Shown here: piece by piece, positions 48,426 to 60,814 of the stretch
Layout of the letters: each line of letters starts with the position of its first letter
How positions within the stretch are numbered: position 1 is the stretch's first letter
From: Rhodamnia argentea
Lineage: Eukaryota > Streptophyta > Magnoliopsida > Myrtales > Myrtaceae
Direction: 5' to 3'
Length of the DNA: 64,000 bases
Assembly (NCBI RefSeq): GCF_020921035.1
Contig: NC_063150.1
Coordinates: 28,505,826-28,569,825, forward strand
Translations under genes and position numbers: made by a program
Notes under the pieces: model-generated
The model's input: only the letters and a program-made list of their open reading frames with translations
Databases searched by the model: none
What the model was told of the DNA's origin: nothing

Positions 48426-50700
48426 AGAAATTATGTTTCAGAAATGCTGTGGAGTTCAGCCCCAAGTACCATAATTACCCAAGTTGCTCTATTTAATACT
48501 AGATAGTTGCAACTTGCAACAAAAGGAGCGCATGCGCACTTTCTTGTCTTCATCCAAATCTGCGTGCGTGCACGTAATTTCCTACCGCAGAGAGAAAGAG
48601 AGAGAGAGAGAGAGGAGGGTCCTTTTCGGGCTTTCCCTTTTGGCTGGCGTGAATGGGACGAGCAAACTTGGGCGAAAAGAGACCACCAAAAAAAAAAAAT
48701 AAAATGCAAGCCACAACAAGGATTCTCTCTCCATTTCTGGTAAAAAGAAGACTTCCTTCGTGCCTTACCCATTAGTAAAGTAAGTGATTTTCCGCTATGA
48801 TTGTTGCTATTCTGTCGAAAAGGAACCCTTAAATTGAGGATGAACATGTGATTCCAAAGGGTGCTACACCTCTCTAGATTTTAACTGTTAAACCAAAATG
48901 CAAAAAACCGCGCACGGTCAATAGATTTTGGCTCATACAGTTGAGATTTATTACATTTCGATCCCGACCGCGAAAATTCTCTGAAAACACTGTTCGTTTC
49001 GAGACCATAAAATCAATCAGTTAAATTGATGTTGACGCCTAGATAGAAGGGCGTGCGTTGGGCTAACTTTATTTGACTAAGTTCAGCTCCATCCATTGGG
49101 GTTGAGAGCATTAAAAAGCTTTGTCTCATCTTATATAAGGACCATATGCTAGCATAATTCTTCTTTTGGTCACTTTTCATTACGTGAAGGAAATTAAGTC
49201 GCGCTTGTTTATGATTTCAGCAGAGTCGAAACAGCTTCTTCACTTTGGCTTTGCCGACCAAAACCTCCACATTTAATGGAAAAACTTTATTTTTTTTTGC
49301 TGGAACCATGAGAAAACTATCAGTTTGTTTTGACTGATTTTTGCTTTTTTATTTTTGTTCAATCCAAATCATGTATTCATGCACTCCCACCTTTTTTGTC
49401 TCACGATCCGAAACATTTGAAATTTTCACGGAATAATGTTGAGGAGGTCTCCTAATGTCTAAAGCAGCGCATAGAATCGATATTTTCTCGGAATCAAGGC
49501 GAGTACATAATGCTGCCCGAAATTACAGTTTTGGCACGGAAGATTTTTTTTTTTTTTTTGTATTACACTCAAAAAGGGCCATATTCGATATGCGGAAAAA
49601 AAGAGGAGACCGATCGATGCAAAAAAATAAAAATATTACCAAAGTAAAAATACAAAAGAAAACGAGGGATTCGCATCGGCTTCGTCATATTCGTTTATGC
49701 AAATCGATATCCTATTATTGCGATATTCAAGCGATTAGCTTAGGACAGAATCGTGTTATCTCGACTCGACAAAGGAATAATTTTTAGCGAGATAAAAAGG
49801 AAAATAACTCGAATATTGGGAATTATGTTTATGGTGCAATTATATTTGAGGATTTTATGTAAAATGTGCTTTAGTTGACCAGCCTCGTGATTTGCCGTTC
49901 CATAACGTTGACACTTCGACAGCCGTAATCGGCATAAATTTGTGGCCTATGATGAGCCGAACCCAAGCGATGAACCGAAAAAGGCAAGAGGGGCTCAAAA
50001 AGCTAAGACCTTCCGAGATAACCCCGCGCCGCCTCGTGCCGGGCACGCGCCGACGCGACCGGAGTGGAGAGCAGAAAATCTCGGCCGCTATGGGCCAGGG
50101 CGAGCCACGCGCCGCGCGTGCGCGTGGGCGGGGGTTAGAGCATCTGGGCGCCACCTTCCCCTTTTTGGGGTAGTTAAAAAATGGATTAACATATGGTCTA
50201 TATAGTTTTCAGATTCAGATGATAATGATGATGACGACGATGGATGGAGATGAGTGACAGAGCAACAACAAGAAGAAGCCCGGACCAAACCCCTCTGTGG
50301 AAGCAATAGAGAGAGAGAGAGAGCTCATTGACCATTGGAAGGAGGGGCAATCTCTTCTTCTTCGTCAATCGATTCTCTTCAGTTTGATAGAGATAGAGTG
50401 TGTGTGTGAATGGCGAATCTGTCCTTTTCATCAGCGCTAAGCGGTAGTGTGTGAATATCTTCGAGAGAGAGAGAGGGGTTCGTCTTTTGAACTCGAGTCG
50501 CGGTGTCCTCCCACAAGCTTGAGTTCAGACTGTGAAATTGATGGAGTCCGGCGAGTAGGATCGTGCCCTAGAGGGGGCTTTAGAGAGCGCGAGGGGAAAT
50601 CTGTCCATGGTCCTCACAGTACCGTCGCCGGACATTGGGTGATCGGAGTGGAACACTCTCCGCTCCGGGGGGGTGATTTCGCTCGTTCGCAGGCCCTAGA
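48426..50700. other. Intergenic region and 5' flank of the PAS-Raf kinase gene
   Basis: No gene is supportable up to the kinase start codon. A GA repeat lies at about 48594-48614. A candidate micro-insertion lies at 49276-49318. About 49990-50150 is strongly GC-rich with many CpG. A TATA-like CTATATAG at 50198-50205 could give a leader of about 470 nt that includes GA repeats at 50309-50322 and 50464-50475. Short upstream ATGs occur in that leader. Confidence 0.5.
49276..49318 (-). repeat. Possible short poly(A)-tailed insertion
   Basis: ATGGAAAAACT (49276-49286) and ATGAGAAAACT (49308-49318) flank a spacer that reads, on the minus strand, GGTTCCAGC and then an A-rich tail. With two differences in eleven positions this is the weakest member of the set. 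Confidence 0.35.
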
Positions 50701-53700
50701 ATGGAGACCCCACCGGCCGAGGAACTCCTCAGGAAGATCCAGGAGCTGGAAGCTGGTCAAGCTCACCTCAAGCACGAAATGTCGAAGCTCAAGCTGTCGG
50801 GCGGGTCCGATTCCAGGCCCGAGCAGCGCGCTCGCCAGCGTTCCCACTCCGTGTCGCCCGAGCGGTCGGCCGCCCGGAGGAGGGCCGGGCTCACGGCTCG
50901 CCCAGGGTGGAAGAAGGGCTCTGCTACTTTCGCTCATTCGTCACCTTTGCAGAGGGAGAGCCGGAGTCAAGAGGAGCCTCCGAATGTAGGAGGCGCGGGA
51001 AGCTTCATTGGCGGGCCTGCCGAGATGAATTTTACGGAAAGACAGTATTTGAACATTCTGCAGAATATGGGGCAGGCTGTTCATATATTTGATCTCGGGG
51101 GACGTATCATATACTGGTGAGTTGCTCGAAATTTTTAGTTGTTCTCTCATTTTTCCTGCGGTGGGGTGCTCAGATATTGGTTTAATTCGTGGATTTGAAA
51201 ATGTGATGGGCTGTGAAATTTATGTCAAATTTTGGTTTCTGCTACTAGTGGTTACTCAAAGACAAGAGAAAGGTTGAATCTTCAGAACCTGTTTCTGATA
51301 TATTTGTTCCACTCTCTAGTTTCTAGTGTCGTTCCTTTGTAGATTCTGAGAATGACCTGGCAATGTTGATTTTGCAGGAATCAAACTGCAGAAAACCTAT
51401 ATGGTTATTCCGAACCAGAAGCCCTAGGACAGGATGCCATTGAGCTCCTAATTGATCCTCGAGACTTTGGAATAGTGAATAAAATTGTTAATCGGGCGAT
51501 CATGGGAGAGAGATGGACCGGACAGATCCCTGTCAAGAATAAGATAGGCGAAAAATTTTCAGCTGTTGCAACGAATACTCCATTTTATGATGACGATGGA
51601 ACGTTGGTGGGTATCATATGCGTCTCAAGTGATTCACGGCCCTTTCAGGAGCCAAGAAGTCAAATGCCAGAAGTGAGGCACTCAGAAGCAGAGTCAAGCC
51701 TAAGCCGCCTGAAAAACACTGCTACAAATAAGCTTGGTCTTGATGCTCAGCAGCCTCTGCAAGTTGCAATTGCCTCTAAGATATCTAATTTGGTCAGTCT
51801 TTTAGCTTTAAATATCATATGTTTTATTGCCATGTACCGCGAGTTTATTGTTGGAACCAAATTAACAGGCATCCAAGGTGAGCAACAAAGTGAAGTCAAG
51901 GATTCGGACCGCAGACAATCATATTGATCGTGAGAATGAGAGTAGTGATACTCATCATTCTGATAATTGTCTCTCAGATGACAATAGGGAGGATGCAGCA
52001 TCAAGTGGAGCTAGCACGCCCAGGGGAGATGTACCTCCATCTTCCTTTGGTGTTCACTACCAAAAAGAGGAGAGGTCGCCAGGAAAACATGCTAAAGATT
52101 CTAGTGATGAGAGTGAAAAACCGCCGATTCACAAGATCATCACATCCAAGGCAGAGGCATGGATTGGTAGAAGGGGGCTATCCTGGCCTTGGAAAGGCAA
52201 TGAAAGGGAAGGATCAGAGGCCAGGACTGGAAGATCTGGTTTCGTATCATTGCAGAATGACCAAGAAAAGAAAAGTCCTCCCATGGCTAGTCTAGAAAAT
52301 CAGAACAATGAAAATAATCGCACTGTAAACGAAGCATCAGGTTCATGGTCCTCGTTTAATGTTAACAGCACGAGCAGTGCCAGTAGCTGTGGAAGCACAA
52401 GTAGTGGTGCTGTGAACAAGGTGGACATGGAAGCAGACTGCTTGGATTGCGAGATACCGTGGGAAGACTTGACAATTGGAGAACAAATTGGGCAAGGTAA
52501 TCATCTTTCAGGAAAGTAGTATGCTTTCCACTTGTAGTTTTCCTTCAATTTTGGGTTTGTATTCATTATGCCAGTAGGACATACTCTGAAAAGGCCCTAA
52601 AATGGGTGCTATTGTTGCAAATCATGGATACTTTGCCGAGATGCACTGCAAATGCATCCGGTCCCAAATGATTATTCTCATGCAATGTAGTTTTTTCTTG
52701 CTTCTGAGATCATTTGGTCATACTTGTTTCCGTGTTTGCGATGCTCATGGCAATAAACTCTACTTTTTTAGTGTTCAGACTGATGTTTAGTATGCTTTTC
52801 CTCCTCTCCCAGGTTCTTGTGGAACTGTCTATCACGCTCTGTGGTACGGATCAGTATGTTCTTCTACTCCCCTTAAGTTTAGTTTTAACAGAGTGATGCA
52901 TAATGTCATGATGTGAAATGCATATGCCTGACTTCACGGTATACATACTGTCTATCTCACTCCTCTGGCAGTGATTGGTTATCTCTTATGCTATTCAATT
53001 ACGGACTTCAAGCTCTCTTTATAATAAGTTACGCATGGTTGTGGAGTGAATTTTACTCGTTGTGGACATGTAATGGAAGAGAAATGTGTCATCTGTCTGG
53101 ACAGTAGGTATCATTCTGTGTTTTGCTAGGAATGACATGATAAATATGGCACAAATACTTGTTCAGGAGAAGTGGAAAGAAAGAAGAGAAGTGTTATCCA
53201 GATGTCTTAATTTTGTTATTTGGAATCACCTAATGCTGTAATTGACTTTGTGAGATCATGTTGTTCCCACATATGACTAAATGATGTGGGTAACTTTAGT
53301 TCTTGAGTTCTGCTATGTTTTACTTATTTTGCTAAATGAAAGACGAGATTTAGAGCAATGCATTTGGCTTCTTACTTTATCTTACTGTCAGGTATAGACC
53401 TATGCGATTTTCTAATGATGATTTTTCTGGATTTTAACTTTCTCTGCATGTAATCCGATTGCAGGATGTGGCAGTGAAGGTATTCTCAATGCAAGAATAT
53501 TCACAAGAACTGATACTTTCCTTTAAGCAAGAGGTTTGTTTTCTTTTTTTGTTTTACTATGTCTCATGAGTTCTCTTTGTTCTTAGTAGTATTATTCAGC
53601 CAAAACATCTGAGGGTTGCTTAGACCTTATAATCTGATTAAGGCATCTCTCGTAGGACATGATATGCGAGCTATGTCCTGCTTAGCCTGTAGGCCTGTCC

Positions 53701-56700
53701 TTGACTTTTGACATCACTAAAATATTGTTGCAGTAGTGATTAGTGATTCCTGATGCAAGGTGGCTAGTTTAATTTTGATAAGGGCCTTCCTTGATGGTAA
53801 TCTAGATCTAGATGGAGACAGTGGGTAAATGATAGGTCGGCCTTTTAGTTGATAATGAGCCAAAAATGTGAATTTTTATCACCCCAGGATGTGATGAGTC
53901 GACATCGAGGTGCCAAATGAATCCGTCTGTGGTGTCACTTGCCCGTACATCCTCTGATGGTTCTTTTTTTCTGATAAGAACTAGATAGTCAGATAGTCAG
54001 ATAGTCCAGGAAAAACATTCTGAAAACCAGTGTGATAAAGAGATAAAGTAAGAGTGACTAATATGTTAGAACTGCATGCTTTAATCTCTATCTCTCTGCA
54101 CTTGTATGACTAGCCTGTAGTTTGTTATTTTATAAATTCTCAGCCTTTTAATGAATAGAATTGTTGGTGGTGCTTATTCTGTAGCAACTGGGTTTTTTCC
54201 CCAAACCACAGATATATTTTATTGGTGACAGCTCTATTAGTGAAGGCATTGGCAATTTTAATGGTGTTGTTCCACTAATACAGTAATGCAACTTTTCCAG
54301 TACACATGGTGATAGCAGGTTGTGAATTTATTTTTTTGCGCCAATGGATTTTGGATATTTTACCTGGTATATCGTTGTCAAGCTACAGCTCGTAAGCTTT
54401 CTTTACTTTGAGAAAGAAGGGCCAACTTTTCTCATATAACATTGTTAAAGGCCCCTTAGCCTATCCATCTAAGGGGCCTTTTCTTGTTCGCTAGCGCTAA
54501 CGTTCTACTGCAGTTTAGGCTTGACTAAGAGCATAGAAAGGGCTTTCCATGCCTTGATCCATTGCATTATGTGTAATTGTGTCGTGTTGGATACATGTAG
54601 TATTTTGCGGGTCAACAAAAGGAAATATACCTTCTCATTGTACTCAAAATGAGGAATTGCGATTGTATATCTATGCTCTCTTCCTCTGCTTGCATACCAT
54701 GCAGATTTCTGAGAATCTCTTTTGATGTTACCACGATTTTTCTTACTTCTCATAAAGTGACATTAATTTGACAGTTTTTTTGTCCTTCAGGTGTCTCTTA
54801 TGAAGAGACTTCGGCACCCCAATGTTTTGCTTTTCATGGGAGCAGTAACTTCGCCTCAGCGCCTCTGCATAGTCACAGAGTTTCTTCCACGGTACTTTCT
54901 CAATGCTTATGAAAATCAGGCTCTTTGATTATATGGGGCATCATTATTAAAGTTCGTTGTAGTGTCTTGATTATTGGTTTTCGGTGATTGTAATTTCTGT
55001 GGATATCCTGTCTATGTGGAGCTAACAGTAGATCTTACGTGTGTTGATGCAGTGGAAGTTTATTTCGCCTACTGCAGAGGAACACAGTCAAGTTAGATTG
55101 GAGACGCCGTGTTCATATGGCTTTGGATGTGGTAAGTATCTGCTCCTTATTGATGCATCTAGATTCATCCTCTTCTGGGGCAGCGTTTTACATTTTGGTC
55201 ACCTGAAAGTTTTTTTTCCTCTGTTTCCATGTCAGCGTTTGTTTTGCTCTTTCTTATATTGCCCTCCTTTGCTTTTGTTGATATCTTTCGATTATACATT
55301 TTACTTCCATATTGATAAAAATTTGAGAAGAATGTCTTGAACCTTAGCATTCCTAACCTCCTGAGACTGCTTGGCCTGTGAACTTTTGGTCTTCAGCCCA
55401 GTTATTTGAAATCTACTAATCTCTTGTATGTTATCTCGCTGCTTTTAACATGTGATTTATTGAATTTGGCCCTTTTCAGGCTAGAGGCATGAATTATCTG
55501 CATCATTACAATCCACCTATCATTCATCGTGATTTGAAGTCCTCGAATCTCCTAGTTGACAAGAATTGGAATGTGAAGGTGTGTCTGCAATTTGTGATGT
55601 CCTCTTATATACGGAGTTCTGTCCTTCTGTCCCATGATATATACCTATTTTTAGATGCAATATAGGAGTTTTCGCTTATGAGCTCATTTATAATTTGCTA
55701 AAATTGTTATTTAGGTGAGTGATTTTGGTCTGTCGCGTCTGAAACATGAAGCGTATCTCACAACAAAAACTGGGAAGGGAACGGTATGAAAACTATACTT
55801 ACCATTTCTTCCAATACTTTTGTAAGTCATCATCTGTAACTTGCCTCTATAGCTATCTGAAATTATAATTCTTGGCTGACTTGACCTGCAATTTCTCTCT
55901 CTTTCTCCAGCCTCAATGGATGGCACCAGAAGTTCTCCGCAATGAAGCCTCAGACGAGAAGTATGTTTTTGTCTGTTGAGTTTTACTTTGAAGAATACTA
56001 CCTTCATCTATCTAAAGATAGCTTTGGTATCCTCATTTACTTCTGACATTTCTCTGCATCTCTAGATCTGACGTGTACAGTTATGGAGTTGTATTATGGG
56101 AAATTGCCACCCAGAAGATCCCGTGGGATAATCTCAATGCGGTTCAGGTACTTTTTTCTTTTCGGTCACCACATTCCATTTCTTCTAAAAAATGCACTTT
56201 TAGTTTTTGGATCAGTAAGCAAGATTCGTTAAAAAAAGGCATCGTGCCATCCCTTTGATCGGCTAGAATACATTGCATCTTGGGTCTCCTTTTCACTTCT
56301 CTGTGGAGATGGACTTTGCAGGCTTTGTACCTTATGTTATTCAGCGGCATCCCTTATGTGAACATGAAGGGAGAGCGAATGACTATGCCCAATCTGCTGT
56401 TCTTTTCTTTCCCTTTTGTTTCTAAGAGGGATTACATGACATCTATAGTTCGGAATACTTTGAACAACGCTTTACTCAGGATATTTGCAGGTGATTGGTG
56501 CTGTGGGGTTTATGAACCAGCGACTGGATATCCCTCACGATGTTGACCCACAGTGGGCATCTATAATCGAGAGCTGTTGGCACAGGTGCTTCTTTTCCTT
56601 TAGTGTTTATCAAGCCCCAGGTACACTTAACAGAAGCCTGGAGTCTGCAAAAGAAAATTCATTCATCTCGGGTAGAAAATGGAAAGCATTTTTCTGATTG

Positions 56701-57001
56701 GACATAGAACACGATGCTCCATCTCGATGAGCATTTGATATGTACCACTGTAGTTATGCAGGTTTTCTAGCACAATTTGATTTCACTTGGGAGCCTTTTT
56801 TTTTTGGGAGGAAAAAGATTGTAAATTTGTGAAAATTCGATACTGATATGGGAACTGCATTTTCCTTTAACCAGTGATCCAAAGTGCCGACCGACGTTCC
56901 AGGAACTACTGGAAATACTTAAAGATTTGCAGAGACAGAACGCCCTCCAATTCCAGGCTTCCCGCTCCGCCGCCGGGGACAGCACTCAAAGGGAAACATG
57001 A
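50701..57001 (+). CDS. PAS-domain Raf-like MAPKKK (B-group)
   Basis: Thirteen exons: 50701-51116, 51378-51792, 51869-52496, 52813-52853, 53465-53533, 54791-54891, 55053-55131, 55480-55578, 55715-55783, 55911-55960, 56066-56147, 56491-56585 and 56875-57001. They join in phase to 756 aa. The start codon leads into an N-terminal coiled-coil-like segment ([19 protein letters not shown]), then a PAS domain at about residues 108-225 ([28 protein letters not shown]), a long Ser-rich linker and a kinase domain from about residue 485. Kinase landmarks are complete: [51 protein letters not shown] and [12 protein letters not shown]. It should phosphorylate Ser/Thr on protein targets. Arabidopsis relatives (At3g06620 group, RAF11) act in abscisic-acid, stress or ethylene-type signalling. 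It lies tail to tail with HYPK. Confidence 0.95.
54447..54481. other. Perfect 13-bp stem-loop in a kinase intron
   Basis: AAAGGCCCCTTAG (54447-54459) and its exact reverse complement CTAAGGGGCCTTT (54469-54481) flank a 9-nt loop. It sits in the intron between 53533 and 54791, the longest of this gene. It might be the end of a small inverted-repeat insertion. The stem is too short for a typical plant miRNA precursor. Confidence 0.6.
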
Positions 57002-58222
57002 AACATCCGGTGCATCGAAAGGATTTGTCTATTCATTACATTGGCTAACGGTCCAAGCAAACCTGGCTCTTCGGCAGGAAGTTGATGTTGCCATCCAGTC
57101 TTGACCCACTTTGCCGCCACCGGACAATGAAATTCGGCGACCGGATTTTTTTGGGACCATTTTGAGAGGAAAGAATGTTTGTCCTTCATATGAGCATTCA
57201 TGGCTGGGGGGGATTTAGGATGACTCTGTGTCGCTTTTGTGCATTTACCAGAAGTCACGAAGGACCTTGTAGATATGTTGCAAAGTGTTGTGGAGATTCA
57301 GAGGCTGAGCGCATTAGGCTTGTCATCCATTTGTTTGTGATACATTCATAGTAAAACATTAGGTTCTCACAAAAGCTGTACAAATCAAAATTGACTATGA
57401 CGGCTCTTAGTGGTGAAACAGAGAGATTTAGTGATTTACTCCGTGAAGACAAATTATCTGTCGATTCTGTTACTGTTAAATTGCAATGCAACCTGATTAC
57501 CAATGTGAACTTATCCCTGGATAGCCACTTACAGTGCAATGAACAAATAGCAATTGCATTTAAAGCTTCATTTATTCGCGAAAAAATGAATAATTAAATT
57601 TTTTTTTAAAATAATCGCTTGTATTGCTTTATAAAAGAAAAAATGTCAGCTAAAATATTCACAAATAAATTATTAGCATTAATGAAAATATTGCTCAGTG
57701 ATTAATAATTTCAAGCAACATAAATAATTATATTAAAAAATATTTTAAAATATTGATTTTTTGAGAAATAAACTGAAGCTAACTTGACACTAGTGCAAAT
57801 TATTCATCCCATGGAAATACATAAATGGTGATACCCGTTCAGAAACTTGGATAAGTATTGGACGGCTAAGCCCAGGGACGTCCATGCATTTTCCACAGTC
57901 AATAGCCGAGCGTGTCGGCAGGCGATTTCAACAAATTCCTACAAGCAATTCACCTCTCATTTTTTCCAGAACGTTTACTGCTTTAGTTTCTCAAACTAAA
58001 TGCTGTCTAATAAGCTCTGACCTATCGACCAAAAAAGAAAAAAATGCAGGGCTGCAGATCTGGTAGCAACCAAGAATGAGCGACAGCACACGAATCTCAT
58101 AGTAAGCAAGCCATACATCCAAAAAGAAGTATGACTCATATAGCTCTGGATCCAACTTGCACAGTGTCATGGCAAGTCGGAGAGTCCTCAGAAAAATTAC
58201 AAATGCCCATTCTTCGTGCGAT
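57002..58222. other. Convergent 3' flanks of the kinase and HYPK genes
   Basis: The interval holds the 3' ends of two genes facing each other, plus the MITE at 57565-57782. I see no further gene. Confidence 0.55.
57565..57782. mobile_element. AT-rich MITE, copy E
   Basis: Left end AGCTTCATTTATTCGCGAAA and right end, reverse-complemented, AGCTTCAGTTTATTTCTCAA form a clear terminal inverted repeat of about 26 bp. The interior is about 85 percent A+T. This is the best-preserved copy for defining family ends. Non-coding. Confidence 0.65.
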
Positions 58223-60814
58223 TTATCGAAGCAAGGAACGAATTGCAGCAACAGCATCACCTTTATGCTCTCGCAAGGTCCTTTCAGCCACCTTTCGGTC
58301 CAGCTGTTTCCAGTATTTAGCATACAATGTTGGAAATCTCAGGCCAGAGAATAAAGGTGTTCAAGTGCATGGCATTAGGTAACTGACCTCAAGTTCGTTA
58401 GCGATTATGTCAACATCAGCTGCATTGATCTTGACAGCAGCCAATTCTTTCTCCCTAGGGAACAATGTGCCACAAGCATATTGCATCAGAAATCAATGAG
58501 ATAACGAAAAAAATAAAAAGTATATGCATTGAGTGATAACTGTAAATCAACAGCAGAGATGCACAAGTTACCACAAGCCAGAAAGTAGCTGAAACGGTTC
58601 CATCGAAATTGGATGATGAAGCATTGATGCATCTTTGCTATGGACAACATTTAACCCTAATGATTGTGACGAGTGCCAACCCTAATACTCATGGAAGATC
58701 TCACACACTGGCTCATGCCAACTAAGACTATCATGAGTCCTGACTAACATCATCTGCCATGGCTCAAATAGGGTAATGTAACTTGATCCAAAACATCTGA
58801 TTGCGATGCCATGACAATTTCCATTCGTCAGAAGACATGTTCAACTTGAAATTGAGGTAAGCAATGAAACAGGAAGCTGAATTTTATTATAAATAGTACG
58901 TGAAGTATATGTGCACACAGGACTCCAATTACACACTCCACTGCATAGTGGACACTCAAAGCCACTTCAGCTCTATTTCTCTTCACGTAACTTGTCTCAT
59001 GCAAGCCTTTGTGCCAAAATTGTTGATATACAGTGTTTATTCTAAAAACGCTTTGTTAGCTTATTGATAGTGTTTGCTCAACCAAAAACCAAAAGCAAAC
59101 GACACTTTTGATATTGGTTCCATGACTAAATACACACATGAATGGCTAAACTATGTCTTTGCTTTTCATGAATGGCCAACATTTAGCGAAGATTAAAGCC
59201 CAAAGGCCAACTCCATAAGATCCTTCCTCACGGGGAGACTTCTTCAAGAAGCTAGCAAGTTGGTTGTTATTTTTAACACTTCTTCTAACCTAACTTGGTT
59301 ATGTTATCACACCAAGCTACTCTCTGCAAGTCACCAACCTTGGAGAAAACAAAAACATTCGGCGAGCTTAGTTTTCTGCTTTGACAATTTCATCTCTATT
59401 TCTCCTTCAAACACTCTCTCTAGTAAAATGGCAGTAAAACTCAACATGTTTTGCCTGAATATTAAAACTGCATTTTTCCACTAGATGTGCCCAACCAAAG
59501 GAAGATATGAAGTAACTACCGACTTTGTCCAAGTCTCTCATATTCTTCTCGAGCCACCATCACTACTATTTTATGCTCACTCATAAGGTGACAAGGATAT
59601 AGTAGATTATCTCCTACTAGACTACTACACCAGGAAAATGCTCCAGAACTCAAGTTAAACGTGTGCCATGATTCTTACATTGTTAGCATCACAGCATCTA
59701 CCTAACTTTGAATTCCACTACTTTTTGGTAAGAAAAGGAAATTACCATACTCTGAGTTCCTTTCAGGTATAAGATTTGTTCCACAACTTGCAAGCGGGGT
59801 TTCATGAGATTCTACATGAACCTACTTGCAACACCAACTTGCTAGCTTACTGAAGAGATTTAACTTTTCACCATGTGAGAGAAATTTTTTTTATTTATAA
59901 TTGGCCTTTAACCTCCTCTTGGAAATGGCCTTTCATGAATGCGGAGACCTCAATTATTCTCAAGAACTTATGTGACTATGCGGCCTCATACTATCCAAGT
60001 ATTGCAGTCATGAAACGAGTATAAATAGGGTACTTACCACTTAGCTTTTTATCAAGCAAACACTAGCAAGAGCTTGCAAAATTTATCAAGCGTCAAGTTT
60101 CTAAAAGACCAGACAATGCGAACAACCTATCGAAGTAACTTCCACATAGCAAAGAAGCGGATTATATTTCAATAATACCTCATCCTCATGGCATTCCTAT
60201 CAGCTTCTGCGGATGCAGCAATTGATGCCATCGCCTGCCACATTAAACAATCAGATCTTGCATTAAGATTTCGCAAAAGAACTACAGTATCCACTCAACC
60301 GAATCACTCCAAAGTTCTGCGAATTTATTAACTATGCTAACTTGCGCTCTTCAATTTCCAACAACAGGCACTCAAATTAATTTTAGGAAAAAAAGGATTA
60401 ATATCGACAAAATTTGGAACAAGCTCAATTCTCATTACACATTTGGTGAAGCGATATAAAACATTTATCTCCAGTAGCCTTTCATATGAAATTCATCTGC
60501 AGAAAATAAGCTGAACTAGCGCTCGGACATAACTGACGCGCACCAATTCATCTCGCAACTTCACTAACGCACTTCTTCTTCAATTTTTTTTTTTTTTTTT
60601 TTTTTGTTGGGATGCGGAGCATAGGCAATGGAATCGCGAATGAGGTTTTCTGAGCAGAACGAGAGAGGAATGAGCAAAAGACCTCTTGAACGCGAGTAGA
60701 ATCGAGCTGGCGATCTTCGACATGGTCGGTGAGCTTATCGAGTGCCTTGCTCTGCTGTTGCAGGTCCTTGGAGTCCACCATCCTCTCGATGGCCGCTTCG
60801 TCTCCTCCCTCCAT
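58223..60814 (-). CDS. HYPK-like N-terminal acetyltransferase A regulatory protein
   Basis: Four exons on the minus strand: 60814-60683, 60234-60179, 58454-58388 and 58303-58223, in phase, giving 111 aa. I chose the ATG at 60814 because it begins MEGGDEAAIERMVDSKDLQQ, typical of plant HYPK; an upstream in-frame ATG only adds untranslated-looking sequence. The middle is helical (STRVQ|EAMASIAASAEADRNAMR). The C-terminus is a UBA-like/NPAA fold (VKINAADVDIIANELE, AERTLREHKGDAVAAI). HYPK binds NatA (NAA15/NAA10) at the ribosome and, in Arabidopsis and rice, is needed for normal N-terminal acetylation and stress responses. A 1.7-kb intron (58455-60178) dominates this small gene. Confidence 0.93.

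Noticed and set aside
50447-50989. A 180-codon open frame overlapping the kinase start
   Set aside because: Its second half overlaps the first kinase exon in another frame and its first half is GA-repeat-derived leader. It has no domain. At most it is an upstream ORF.
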